Source: Mycobacterium colombiense (GTDB lineage Bacteria > Actinomycetota > Actinomycetes > Mycobacteriales > Mycobacteriaceae). From it: 64,000 bases of DNA. The stretch covers positions 1 to 64,000 of the forward strand of contig NZ_QMEU01000016.1 of the NCBI RefSeq assembly GCF_003284975.1. The letters are read 5' to 3'. The translations under genes were made by a program, and so were the position numbers. This document shows positions 48,768 through 57,991 of this stretch, piece by piece. The notes under the pieces are model-generated. The model was not told where the DNA came from. It ran no database searches and saw only the letters and a list, made by a program, of their open reading frames with translations. Each line of letters opens with the position of its first letter. Within the stretch, counting starts at the first letter, position 1.

Positions 48768-49676
48768 GTGATTGCATTGCTTGCGCCCGGACAGGGTTCG
48801 CAGACCGAGGGGATGCTCTCGCCATGGCTGGAGCTCGCCGGCGCCGCTGACCAGTTGGCGCTGTGGTCCAAGGCCAGTGGCCTCGACCTCGTGCGCCTGG
48901 GCACCACCGCATCGACCGAAGAGATCACCGACACCGCGGTCACCCAGCCGCTGGTGGTGGCCGCCACGCTGCTGGCCCACCAGGAGCTGGCCAAGCGCGG
49001 CCTGCTGTCGGACGCGGAACTGGTCGTCGCCGGCCACTCCGTCGGAGAGATCGCCGCCTACGCGATCGCGGGCGTGATCGCCGCCGACGACGCCGTCGCG
49101 CTGGCCGCCACCCGCGGCGCCGAGATGGCCAAGGCTTGCGCCGTCGAGCCGACCGGCATGTCCGCGGTGCTCGGTGGCGACGAGGGCGAGGTGTTGGCCC
49201 GCCTCGAGCAGCTCGACCTGTTCCCCGCCAACCGCAACGCCGCCGGGCAGATCGTCGCCGCCGGCCCGCTGACCGCGCTGGAGAAGCTGGCCGAGGACCC
49301 GCCGGCAAAGGCCCGGGTGCGCGCGCTCGGGGTGGCCGGAGCGTTCCACACCAAGTACATGGCGTCGGCGCTCGACGGCTATGCCGCCGCGGCGGCCGCC
49401 GTCCAGACGTCCGAGCCCACCGCCACGCTGCTGTCCAACCGCGACGGCAAGCCGGTCGCGTCGGCGGCCGCGGCGATGGAGGCGCTGGTCGCTCAACTGA
49501 CCCAGCCGGTGCGCTGGGACCTGTGCACCGCGACGCTGCGTGACCTGGAAGTCACTGCGGCCGTGGAGTTCCCTCCCGCGGGCACGCTCACCGGTATCGC
49601 CAAACGAGAACTTCGGGGGGTTACGGCTCGTGCCGTCAAGTCGCCCGCAGACCTGGACGCTTTGGCCGAGCTCTAA
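48768..49676 (+). CDS. fabD: Malonyl-CoA:AcpM transacylase
   Basis: FabD (mtFabD) loads malonyl groups on AcpM for the FAS-II elongation of mycolic-acid precursors. The 302 residues are the usual length. The nucleophile Ser91 is in GHSVGE, the N-terminal loop is APGQGSQ, and the catalytic His is in AGAFHTKYM. GTG 48768 is the start. It is the first gene of the fabD-acpM-kasA-kasB-accD6 operon. Confidence 0.97.
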   Translation: MIALLAPGQGSQTEGMLSPWLELAGAADQLALWSKASGLDLVRLGTTASTEEITDTAVTQPLVVAATLLAHQELAKRGLLSDAELVVAGHSVGEIAAYAIAGVIAADDAVALAATRGAEMAKACAVEPTGMSAVLGGDEGEVLARLEQLDLFPANRNAAGQIVAAGPLTALEKLAEDPPAKARVRALGVAGAFHTKYMASALDGYAAAAAAVQTSEPTATLLSNRDGKPVASAAAAMEALVAQLTQPVRWDLCTATLRDLEVTAAVEFPPAGTLTGIAKRELRGVTARAVKSPADLDALAEL

Positions 49677-49763
49677 AGCCAGCTCGGCCAGTTGCACAAC
49701 CAGTACAACCGCATATCACGTCAATTCGACTAACACGCAACACATTACGAAGGGAAGAAAGCT

Positions 49764-50111
49764 GTGGCTGTCAGCCAGGAAGAAATCATCGCCGGTATCG
49801 CCGAGATCATCGAAGAGGTGACCGGTATCGAGCCCTCCGAGGTCACCCCGGAGAAGTCGTTCGTCGACGACCTGGACATCGACTCGCTGTCGATGGTCGA
49901 GATCGCCGTGCAGACCGAGGACAAGTACGGCGTCAAGATCCCCGACGAGGACCTCGCCGGTCTGCGCACCGTTGGTGACGTCGTCTCCTACATCCAGAAG
50001 CTCGAGGAAGAGAACCCCGAGGCTGCCGAGGCGCTGCGCGCCAAGCTGGAGACCGAGAACCCCGAGGCGGTCGCCAACGTCAAGTCGAGGCTGGAAGCGG
50101 ACAGCAAGTGA
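49764..50111 (+). CDS. acpM: Meromycolate-specific acyl carrier protein
   Basis: A 115-residue AcpM. The phosphopantetheine attachment site is Ser41 in [11 protein letters not shown]-terminal tail of about 35 extra residues beyond common ACPs (rich in Glu, Asn and Ala) is typical of mycobacterial AcpM. It carries growing meromycolate chains. GTG 49764 follows GAAGGGAAG. Its stop overlaps the kasA start by four bases. Confidence 0.97.
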   Translation: MAVSQEEIIAGIAEIIEEVTGIEPSEVTPEKSFVDDLDIDSLSMVEIAVQTEDKYGVKIPDEDLAGLRTVGDVVSYIQKLEEENPEAAEALRAKLETENPEAVANVKSRLEADSK

Positions 50112-51358
50112 GCAAGCCTTCCACTGCTAATGGCGGTTACCCCAACGTTGTGGTAACCGCCGTCACGGCGACGACGTCGATCGCGCCGGACATCGAGAGC
50201 ACGTGGAAGGGTTTGTTGGCCGGCGAAAGCGGCATCCACGTCCTCGAAGACGAGTTCATCACCAAGTGGGACCTGCCCGTCAAGATCGGTGGACACCTCA
50301 AGGAGCCCATCGACGAGCACATGAGCAGGCTCGACTTGCGGCGCATGTCCTACGTCCAGCGGCTGGCGAAGTTGCTCAGCACTCAGCTCTGGGAGTCGGC
50401 CGGCAGCCCGGAGGTCGACCCCGACCGGTTCTCGGTCGTGGTCGGCACCGGGCTCGGTGGCGCCGAAAGGATCGTGGAGAGCTACGACCTGATGAACGAG
50501 GGCGGCCCCCGCAAGGTGTCGCCGCTCGCGGTGCAGATGATCATGCCCAACGGCGCCGCGGCGGTGGTGGGATTGCAGCTGGGCGCCCGCGCCGGGGTCA
50601 TCACCCCGGTGTCGGCGTGCTCGTCCGGCTCGGAGGCGATCGCGCACGCGTGGCGCCAGATCGCAATGGGTGACGCCGATTTCGCCGTCTGCGGCGGGGT
50701 CGAGGGTCCCATCGAGGCGCTGCCGATCGCGGCGTTCTCCATGATGCGGGCCATGTCCACTCGCAACGACGAGCCCGAGCGTGCGTCACGGCCGTTCGAC
50801 AAGGACCGCGACGGGTTCGTGTTCGGCGAGGCCGGGGCCCTGATGATCATCGAGACCGAGGATCACGCCAAGGCCCGCGGCGCCCAGCCGCTGGCCCGGT
50901 TGATGGGTGCCGGCATCACGTCGGACGCGTTCCACATGGTGGCGCCCGCGGCGGACGGCGTGCGCGCCGGCCGGGCGATGCAACGGTCGCTCGAGTTGGC
51001 TGGCCTGTCCCCCAAGGACATTGACCACGTCAACGCGCACGGGACGGCAACGCCGATCGGTGACACCGCCGAGGCGAACGCCATCCGGGTCGCCGGCTGC
51101 GAGCAAGCGGCGGTGTACGCACCGAAGTCGGCCCTGGGGCACTCCATCGGTGCCGTCGGGGCTCTGGAATCTGTCCTCACGGTATTGAGCCTTCGGGACG
51201 GCGTGATACCGCCAACACTCAACTACGAAACACCCGATCCCGAAATCGATCTGGATGTAGTCGCGGGCGAACCTCGCTACGGCGATTTCCAATACGCGAT
51301 CAACAACTCGTTCGGATTCGGTGGCCACAACGTGGCACTCGCCTTCGGGCGGTACTGA
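50108..51358 (+). CDS. kasA: Beta-ketoacyl-AcpM synthase KasA
   Basis: KasA performs the first elongation rounds of FAS-II and is essential in M. tuberculosis and the target of thiolactomycin. The 416 residues are the usual length. The catalytic Cys171 is in [10 protein letters not shown], and the two His residues are in [12 protein letters not shown] and [15 protein letters not shown] 50108 overlaps the acpM stop. kasB begins 56 bases downstream. Confidence 0.98.
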   Translation: MSKPSTANGGYPNVVVTAVTATTSIAPDIESTWKGLLAGESGIHVLEDEFITKWDLPVKIGGHLKEPIDEHMSRLDLRRMSYVQRLAKLLSTQLWESAGSPEVDPDRFSVVVGTGLGGAERIVESYDLMNEGGPRKVSPLAVQMIMPNGAAAVVGLQLGARAGVITPVSACSSGSEAIAHAWRQIAMGDADFAVCGGVEGPIEALPIAAFSMMRAMSTRNDEPERASRPFDKDRDGFVFGEAGALMIIETEDHAKARGAQPLARLMGAGITSDAFHMVAPAADGVRAGRAMQRSLELAGLSPKDIDHVNAHGTATPIGDTAEANAIRVAGCEQAAVYAPKSALGHSIGAVGALESVLTVLSLRDGVIPPTLNYETPDPEIDLDVVAGEPRYGDFQYAINNSFGFGGHNVALAFGRY

Positions 51359-51414
51359 GTACTACGTCCGGCGACGACGCGGGCCGCAGCAGGCCCGCGG
51401 AGGAGCCGGACAAC

Positions 51415-52698
51415 ATGGAAGGAACGTTCGCAAGACCCATGACAGAGCTGGTTACCGGGAAAACGCTCCCGAACGTGGTCGTCACTGGCGTTGCCATGAC
51501 GACCGCGTTGGCTACTGACGCCGAGAACACCTGGAAGCTGTTGCTGGACAGCCAAAGTGGTATCCGCAAACTCGAGGATCCATTCGTCGAGGAGTTCGAC
51601 CTGCCGGTGCGCATCGGCGGACACCTGTTGGAGGAATTCGACAGCCAAATGACCCGTATCGAGCTGCGTCGGACGGGTTATCTGCAGCGGATGTCCACCA
51701 TTCTGGGCCGGCGGGTCTGGGAGAACGCCGGCTCACCCGAGGTCGACCCCAACCGCCTGATGGTGTCCATCGGCACCGGCCTGGGGTCGTCGGAAGAGAT
51801 GGTCTTCAGCTACGACGACATGCGCGCTCGCGGCATGAAGGCCGTCTCTCCGCTCGGGGTGCAGAAGTACATGCCCAACGGCGCCTCGGCGGCGGTGGGC
51901 CTGGAGCGCCAGGCCAAAGCCGGGGTGATCACGCCGGTGTCGGCGTGCGCGTCGGGCTCCGAGGGGATCGCGCAGGCCTGGCGCAACATCGTCTTCGGCG
52001 AGGCCGACATCGCCATCTGCGGTGGTGTGGAAACCCGTATCGAGGCGGTGCCGATCGCGGCGTTCGCCCAGATGCGCATCGTGATGTCGACCAAAAACGA
52101 CGACCCGGTAGGGGCCTGTCGCCCGTTCGACCGCGACCGCACCGGATTCGTCTTCGGCGAGGCCGGCGCGCTGATGGTCATCGAAACCGAAGAACACGCC
52201 AAGGCCCGCGGCGCCAACATCCTGGCCCGCATCATGGGCGCCAGCATCACCTCCGACGGCTACCACATGGTCGCCCCGGACCCCAACGGCGAACGCGCCG
52301 GCCACGCCATGAGCCGCGCCATCCAACTCGCCGGCCTGAGCCCGTCTGACATCGGCCACGTCAACGCCCACGCCACCGGCACCTCCGTCGGTGACGTCGC
52401 CGAGGCCAAGGCCATCAACAACGCCCTGGGCCCCCACGGCGGCAACGCCGCCGTCTACGCCCCCAAGGCCGCCCTGGGCCACTCGGTGGGCGCGGTCGGC
52501 GCCGTGGAATCCATCCTGACCGTGCTCGCCCTACGCGACCAGGTCGTCCCGCCCACACTCAACCTGGAAAACCTCGACCCCGAAATCGACCTGGACGTCG
52601 TGGCCGGCAAACCACGCCCCGGCAACTACGAGTACGCCATCAACAACTCGTTCGGCTTCGGCGGACACAACGTGGCCATCGCCTTCGGGCGGTACTGA
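51415..52698 (+). CDS. kasB: Beta-ketoacyl-AcpM synthase KasB
   Basis: KasB extends meromycolates to full length; loss in M. tuberculosis removes acid-fastness. The catalytic Cys is in [10 protein letters not shown], with His in [12 protein letters not shown] and [15 protein letters not shown] 51415 gives 427 residues; ATG 51439 (MTELVTG) gives the 419-residue form often annotated. From about 52190 onward almost every codon ends in C, unlike the 5' half and unlike kasA. Confidence 0.96.
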   Translation: MEGTFARPMTELVTGKTLPNVVVTGVAMTTALATDAENTWKLLLDSQSGIRKLEDPFVEEFDLPVRIGGHLLEEFDSQMTRIELRRTGYLQRMSTILGRRVWENAGSPEVDPNRLMVSIGTGLGSSEEMVFSYDDMRARGMKAVSPLGVQKYMPNGASAAVGLERQAKAGVITPVSACASGSEGIAQAWRNIVFGEADIAICGGVETRIEAVPIAAFAQMRIVMSTKNDDPVGACRPFDRDRTGFVFGEAGALMVIETEEHAKARGANILARIMGASITSDGYHMVAPDPNGERAGHAMSRAIQLAGLSPSDIGHVNAHATGTSVGDVAEAKAINNALGPHGGNAAVYAPKAALGHSVGAVGAVESILTVLALRDQVVPPTLNLENLDPEIDLDVVAGKPRPGNYEYAINNSFGFGGHNVAIAFGRY

Positions 52699-52730
52699 AC
52701 CGAGCAACACCGAATATCAGGAGACCTGCG

Positions 52731-54152
52731 ATGACTATCACGGCCCCCGAGACGGTTGGCGAGTCGCTCGACCCTCGCGACCCGCTGTTGCGCCTGAGCA
52801 ATTTCTTCGACGACGACACCGTCGAGCTGTTGCACGAGCGCGATCGCTCCGGCGTGCTGGCCGCCGCGGGGACCGTGAACGGTGTACGCACCATTGCGTT
52901 CTGCACCGACGGCACCGTGATGGGCGGTGCCATGGGCATCGAGGGCTGCACGCACATCGTCAACGCCTACGACACCGCCATCGAGGAGCAGAGCCCGATC
53001 GTGGGCATCTGGCACTCCGGCGGTGCCCGGCTGGCCGAGGGGGTGAAGGCCCTGCACGCGGTGGGCCTGGTCTTCGAGGCGATGATCCGGGCGTCCGGCT
53101 ACATCCCGCAGATCTCGGTGGTCGTCGGCTTCGCGGCCGGCGGCGCCGCCTACGGGCCGGCCCTGACCGACGTCATCGTGATGGCACCGGACAGCCGGGT
53201 TTTCGTCACCGGGCCCGACGTGGTGCGCAGCGTCACCGGCGAGGACGTGGACATGTGCTCGCTGGGTGGCCCGGAGACCCACCACAAGAAGTCCGGGGTG
53301 TGCCACATCGTCGCCGACGACGAGCTCGACGCCTATGAGCGAGGTCGCCGGTTGGTCGGGTTGTTCTGCCAGCAGGGGCATTTCGACCGGAACAAGGCCG
53401 AGGCCGGTGACACCGACATCCACGCGCTGCTGCCCGAGTCGGCACGGCGGGCCTATGACGTGCGCCCGATCGTGACCGCGATCCTCGACGACGAGACGCC
53501 GTTCGACGAGTTCCAGGCCAATTGGGCGCCGTCGATGGTGATCGGCCTGGGCCGGCTGTCCGGCCGCACGGTCGGCGTGCTGGCCAACAATCCGTTGCGC
53601 CTGGGCGGCTGCCTGAACTCCGAAAGCGCCGAGAAGGCAGCGCGTTTCGTGCGCCTGTGCGACGCGTTCGGTATTCCGCTGGTGGTGATCGTCGACGTGC
53701 CCGGCTACCTGCCCGGCGTTGACCAGGAGTGGGGCGGCGTGGTGCGCCGCGGCGCCAAGCTGTTGCACGCGTTCGGTGAGTGCACCGTTCCGCGTGTCAC
53801 GCTGGTGACCCGTAAAACCTACGGCGGGGCCTACATTGCGATGAACTCCCGGTCGCTGAACGCCACCAAGGTGTACGCGTGGCCGGACGCCGAGGTGGCG
53901 GTGATGGGCGCCAAGGCGGCCGTCGGCATCCTGCACAAGAAGAAGCTGGCCGCCGCGGCCGATCACGAGCGCGAAGCGCTGCACGACCAGCTGGCCGCCG
54001 AGCACGAGCGGATCGCGGGCGGCGTGGACAGCGCCATCGAGATCGGCGTGGTCGACGAGAAGATCGACCCGTCGCACACCCGCAGCAAGCTCACCGAGGC
54101 GCTGGCCCAGGCGCCCGCGCGCCGCGGCCGTCACAAGAACATCCCGCTGTAA
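52731..54152 (+). CDS. accD6: Acyl-CoA carboxylase carboxyltransferase subunit AccD6
   Basis: AccD6 pairs with AccA3 (and AccE5 in some complexes) to make malonyl-CoA for FAS-I and FAS-II. The 473 residues equal the recalled M. tuberculosis protein. The crotonase-type carboxyltransferase halves are visible, with WHSGGARLAEG, GFAAGGAAYGPAL, and the C-terminal RKTYGGAYIAMNS and YAWPDAEVAVMGAKAAV. It is the last gene of the FAS-II operon; ATG 52731 follows CAGGAGACC. Confidence 0.96.
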   Translation: MTITAPETVGESLDPRDPLLRLSNFFDDDTVELLHERDRSGVLAAAGTVNGVRTIAFCTDGTVMGGAMGIEGCTHIVNAYDTAIEEQSPIVGIWHSGGARLAEGVKALHAVGLVFEAMIRASGYIPQISVVVGFAAGGAAYGPALTDVIVMAPDSRVFVTGPDVVRSVTGEDVDMCSLGGPETHHKKSGVCHIVADDELDAYERGRRLVGLFCQQGHFDRNKAEAGDTDIHALLPESARRAYDVRPIVTAILDDETPFDEFQANWAPSMVIGLGRLSGRTVGVLANNPLRLGGCLNSESAEKAARFVRLCDAFGIPLVVIVDVPGYLPGVDQEWGGVVRRGAKLLHAFGECTVPRVTLVTRKTYGGAYIAMNSRSLNATKVYAWPDAEVAVMGAKAAVGILHKKKLAAAADHEREALHDQLAAEHERIAGGVDSAIEIGVVDEKIDPSHTRSKLTEALAQAPARRGRHKNIPL

Positions 54153-54187
54153 TTTCTCGGCCCGCGAGCGTAAGGGCACTGCGAAAA

Positions 54188-55765
54188 TTAGCGGGCAAAA
54201 TCGCAGTCCGCTTCCGCTCGCGTAGGTGGCGGGCCCAGGATCGTCGAAAGCGCTTGCCGCAGTTCCCCTTCGGGGTCGGCGGGGAGTCGCTCGGCGCGCC
54301 ATCCGACGAAATCGTCCGGACGGATCAGCAGCGCCCCTTCCGGCGCCAGGCCGGTGATCGCCGCCCACGCGTCGTTGTAGCAGCGATGCGCCGCCAGCGA
54401 CGCCGAAGCCGCTGCCGCACACCATCGCTCGTCGCCGGACAGCACGGTGAATTGGGGCCCCAGCAGGTCGAGCGTCGACACCCCGTCACGCACCCAGACG
54501 TGCGGCAGCCGCGTGCCCGGCTGCGCTCGTAACTCGTCCACCAGGCCGCCGCCTTCCGCGTCGCTCGTCGCGACCGCCGCCGAGCGGTACCGGTATCCGA
54601 TGAGCAGGGTGAACATCGAGCATTCTTCGTCGGCCGGTAGTTGCGGAGCGTCACGGCCCGGCCGCAGCAGGGCCATCGACGGCCCGGTGAGCGATTGGCG
54701 CGCGGCGAATCGGCCCACCGGATGACGCTCGGCGTGGTAGGTCGCCAATAGCTCGGGTGCGGCCGTGCCGTGCAGGACGGCGGCGAGTTTCCAGGCCAGA
54801 TTATGTGCACTCTGGATGGCGGTGTTGGCTCCCCCGGCCTTGAACGGCGGCATGGTGTGCGCCGAATCACCGACGAGAAACGCTCGCCCACAATCGAATT
54901 GATCGGCCACCTGCTCGTAGGGCTGCCACGCCGCGACCTCGATGATGTCGATGTCTATCCGCTCCCCGATCGCCTTGGTGAGCAGCTCGCGGCAGCGCTG
55001 CGGGGTGAACTGTTCGGCCGACTCGCCCTCGCCGGGAAAGTAGGTGGTGATGAACATGCCGAGATCACCCTCGGCGACCAGGAATATGCCGTCCACATCG
55101 TCGTTTTTGACCTGCACGCCATCACCGTCGTGCAGCTCCGGGATGAAGCGGCGCCACGGGGCCCGGAAGTAGATGAAGACGACATAGATCGGCAGCGCGC
55201 CATACCCGGATGTGCTGATGCCCAACGTTTTACGGATCGGGCTGTGCACGCCGTCGGCGCCGACGAGATAGTCGGCGCGGACGGTCTGCGACTCCCCCGA
55301 GTCGACGTCACACACCACCGCGGTGACGCCGGTGTCGTCCAGCTCGAACGAGGACAACTGTGTGCCGTAGCGCACCTCGCTGCCGGCTCGCCGCGCCGCG
55401 TCGATCAAAATCGGCTCGAGCCGGCTCTGTGGGCAATACTGCGCCGCCGGCTCGGGGCTGAGCGTGTCCAGGCCGGCGAAGATCGCGCCGACGTCGAGCG
55501 CCGGCTCTTGCATGGTGCTGTTGAGCGTGGGCCGGACCACCACGGTCGAGACGTGCTCCGCGGCCGCCCGCACCTCGTCCCGAAGGCCGAGGCCGCGCAG
55601 GATCTCCGAGCTTCGGAAACTCAGGTTGCGGGCCTTGGGGTACAGGAAGATCTCCGGCCGCTTCTCGACCAGCAGTGAATGGATGCCGTGTTGGGCCAGC
55701 AGCGCCGACGTAGCCAGGCCACCAACGCCGGCGCCCACAATCAACACCGGGACTCGGATGGTCAT
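54188..55765 (-). CDS. FAD-dependent aromatic-type monooxygenase (PheA/TfdB family)
   Basis: A 525-residue flavoprotein hydroxylase. The N-terminal dinucleotide fold is VLIVGAGVGGLATSALL (about residues 6-22), the DG motif YLVGADGVHSPIR is near residues 168-180, and FLVGDSAHTMPPFKAGGAN binds FAD. The C-terminal thioredoxin-like domain of the family is short but present. Substrates are usually phenols or polyketide rings. ATG 55765 follows GGAGGG; a GTG/ATG extension to 55786 is less likely. It is convergent with accD6 and its upstream region has paired CTATC/GATAG sites. Confidence 0.88.
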   Translation of the reverse strand: MTIRVPVLIVGAGVGGLATSALLAQHGIHSLLVEKRPEIFLYPKARNLSFRSSEILRGLGLRDEVRAAAEHVSTVVVRPTLNSTMQEPALDVGAIFAGLDTLSPEPAAQYCPQSRLEPILIDAARRAGSEVRYGTQLSSFELDDTGVTAVVCDVDSGESQTVRADYLVGADGVHSPIRKTLGISTSGYGALPIYVVFIYFRAPWRRFIPELHDGDGVQVKNDDVDGIFLVAEGDLGMFITTYFPGEGESAEQFTPQRCRELLTKAIGERIDIDIIEVAAWQPYEQVADQFDCGRAFLVGDSAHTMPPFKAGGANTAIQSAHNLAWKLAAVLHGTAAPELLATYHAERHPVGRFAARQSLTGPSMALLRPGRDAPQLPADEECSMFTLLIGYRYRSAAVATSDAEGGGLVDELRAQPGTRLPHVWVRDGVSTLDLLGPQFTVLSGDERWCAAAASASLAAHRCYNDAWAAITGLAPEGALLIRPDDFVGWRAERLPADPEGELRQALSTILGPPPTRAEADCDFAR

Positions 55766-55804
55766 CGGCCCTCCCTCCACTAGCACCCCATAAAATGACA
55801 GTCC

Positions 55805-55826
55805 CTATCATAAGATAGTAACTATC
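55805..55826. promoter_or_regulatory. Candidate operator upstream of the monooxygenase gene
   Basis: Three alternating 5-base half-sites, CTATC (55805-55809), GATAG (55814-55818) and CTATC (55822-55826), include the perfect repeat GATAGT-A-ACTATC. They lie 40-61 bases before the monooxygenase start and just after the end of glpD. The symmetry suits a TetR- or MarR-type repressor. Confidence 0.55.
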
Positions 55827-55866
55827 AATACCCGGCGGCGTGGCGGGAAGCCATCGGGCGGCCGCC

Positions 55867-57408
55867 CTAGCCGAAGCGCGCCACAAACTCCTCGGCCACG
55901 GCGGCCACTCGCCCCCGATCCCGCGCTACCAACCCGATCCGCGTGCGCCGCTCGAGGATGTCGGAGACATCCAGCGCGCCCTCATGCGTTATCGCGTATT
56001 CGAATTCCGCTCGGCTGACATCGATTCCGTCCGCGACCGGCGCGGTCGCTCGCTCGCAGGCCGCGGTGGCAACCACCTTGGGCGCCTCGGCGCCGAAGCG
56101 CTGCACCAGCGAAGCCGGCAACCCGACGCCGGACTCCGCGATCACACCGGGATTGGCCGGCGCCCCGATCAGCGGCAAGTTGCGGGTTCGGCATTTGGCG
56201 GCGCGCAGTCGCCGCACCCGCACGGCGCGATCCAGCACGTCCTGTGCCATGTGGCGGTACTCGGTCAGCTTGCCGCCGATCACGCTGATCACCCCGGACG
56301 CCGATTCCACGACGGCGTGTTCACGCGAGACGTCGGCGGTGCGGCCCTCGCCGGTGTCGATCAGTGGGCGCAGCCCGGCGTAGGCGCCGATCACATCGGT
56401 GGCGGTGAGCGCGGTGCCCAGTGCGGTGTTGACCGTGTCGAGCAGGAAGGTGATCTCGTCGACCGACGGTTCGGGCACATCCGGAATGGGACCGGGGGCC
56501 GCCTCGTCGGTCAGCCCCAGATAGACCCGGCCCAGTTGTTCGGGCATGGCGAAGACGAAGCGGTTCAGCTCACCCGGAATCGGAATCGTCAGCGCCGCAG
56601 TCGGATTGCCGAAGGACTGGGCATCGAAGATCAGATGGGTGCCGCGACTCGGCCGCAACCGCAACGAGCCGTCGATCTCGCCCGCCCACACCCCGGCCGC
56701 GTTGATGACCGCGCCCGCCGCGATGTCGAACGACTCACCGCCGCGCATGTCGGTCAGCCGCACCGAGGTGCCGGTGGCCCGCGAGGCCGACACGTGGGTC
56801 AGGATTCGGGCGCCGTGCTGCGCCGCGGTGCGGGCGACGGCGGTGACCAGGCGGGCGTCGTCGACCAGTTGACCGTCGTAGGCCAGCAGGCCGCCGTCCA
56901 AGCCGTCCCGCCGTACGGTCGGCGCCATCGCCACGACGCGTTGCGCCGAAATCCGTTGTGAGCGCGGTAGTGTCGAGGCCGGCGTGCCGGCAAGAAACCG
57001 CAGCGCGTCACCGGCCAGGAAGCCGCCCCGCACCAGGGCCCGCTTGCCCGGACTCATCGACGGCAGCAGCGGCACCACCTGCGGCATGGCATGAACCAGG
57101 TGGGGCGCGTTGCGCGTCATCAGGATTCCGCGCTCGATGGCGCTGCGCCGGGCGATGCCCACGTTGCCCGTTGCCAGGTAGCGCAGGCCGCCATGGACGA
57201 GCTTGGAACTCCACCGGCTGGTCCCGAAGGCCAGATCGTGTTTCTCCACCAGCGCCACCCGCAGCCCGCGCGCCGCGGCATCGAGCGCGATCCCGGCACC
57301 GGTGATGCCACCGCCAATCACCACGACGTCCAGTGGCTCACCGTCGGCGAGTGCGGTCAGGTCGGCGGCGCGCCGCGCGGCGTTCAGGGCGGTCGGATCA
57401 GCTATCAC
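55867..57408 (-). CDS. glpD1: FAD-dependent glycerol-3-phosphate dehydrogenase
   Basis: GlpD oxidises sn-glycerol 3-phosphate to dihydroxyacetone phosphate and feeds electrons to quinone. The 513 residues match the recalled GlpD1 (Rv2249c). The N-terminal FAD motif is VVVIGGGITGAGIALDAA, followed by AFGTSRWSSKLVHGGLRYL and, further on, SRGTHLIF. GTG 57408 overlaps the tetR stop by four bases, so it is translated after TetR. The frame's extension to 57825 lies inside tetR. Confidence 0.94.
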   Translation of the reverse strand: MIADPTALNAARRAADLTALADGEPLDVVVIGGGITGAGIALDAAARGLRVALVEKHDLAFGTSRWSSKLVHGGLRYLATGNVGIARRSAIERGILMTRNAPHLVHAMPQVVPLLPSMSPGKRALVRGGFLAGDALRFLAGTPASTLPRSQRISAQRVVAMAPTVRRDGLDGGLLAYDGQLVDDARLVTAVARTAAQHGARILTHVSASRATGTSVRLTDMRGGESFDIAAGAVINAAGVWAGEIDGSLRLRPSRGTHLIFDAQSFGNPTAALTIPIPGELNRFVFAMPEQLGRVYLGLTDEAAPGPIPDVPEPSVDEITFLLDTVNTALGTALTATDVIGAYAGLRPLIDTGEGRTADVSREHAVVESASGVISVIGGKLTEYRHMAQDVLDRAVRVRRLRAAKCRTRNLPLIGAPANPGVIAESGVGLPASLVQRFGAEAPKVVATAACERATAPVADGIDVSRAEFEYAITHEGALDVSDILERRTRIGLVARDRGRVAAVAEEFVARFG

Positions 57409-57974
57409 GACAGATATCCGTTCAGCGAGTAGGCGAGTTCGGCGGCCAGCGCGTCTGCGTCGAGCATCGGCTCGACGATCCGGGCCGACTGGATGGTCGA
57501 CTGCGCGATCAGCAGCACCATGGTCGCCATCTGGACCGGATCGCCGAGCCGGACGCTGCCGTGCCGCTGGGCCGCCCGCAGCCGGGCGGCGAGGGCGTCG
57601 ATCAGCATCCGCTGGCTGGTCCCCAGGCGTTCGGTGATATAGGTCGACGCGAGGTCCGAGTGCAGCACCGACATCACCAATCGGTCCGCACGCAAGAGGT
57701 TGGCCACCATAACGACCTGCCGCACAAGCGATTCGCGATCGTCCCCCAACAACGGCGCGTCGCGCATCACCTCGGTGACGTGCTGGGTCAACAGCGCCGC
57801 CACGATCGACTGCGTGTCCGGCCACCGCCGATACACCGTTGGCCTGCTGACGCCCGCTCGTCGGGCTATCTCGGCGAGCGTCACCCGCTCCACGCCGAAA
57901 TCCACCACACAGCTGGCCGCGGCCGCGAGGATGCGTTCTCCGGTATCCAGCTCGCTGTTACGGATTGACAACAT
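57405..57974 (-). CDS. TetR-family transcriptional regulator (Rv2250c-like)
   Basis: A 189-residue TetR regulator. The N-terminal helix-turn-helix is TLAEIARRAGVSRPTVYRRW (about residues 32-51). The C-terminal part is the usual helical ligand domain (dimer helices rich in Leu and Ala). It is coupled with glpD1 and divergent from the FAD oxidase gene with only a 17-base spacer, so it probably controls both units and itself. The ligand is unknown. Confidence 0.93.
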   Translation of the reverse strand: MLSIRNSELDTGERILAAAASCVVDFGVERVTLAEIARRAGVSRPTVYRRWPDTQSIVAALLTQHVTEVMRDAPLLGDDRESLVRQVVMVANLLRADRLVMSVLHSDLASTYITERLGTSQRMLIDALAARLRAAQRHGSVRLGDPVQMATMVLLIAQSTIQSARIVEPMLDADALAAELAYSLNGYLS

Positions 57975-57991
57975 ATGTAATACTGTAACGC

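Noticed and set aside
52626..54425. A 599-codon minus-strand frame opposite accD6.
   Set aside because: No recognisable family; it mirrors accD6 codon structure.
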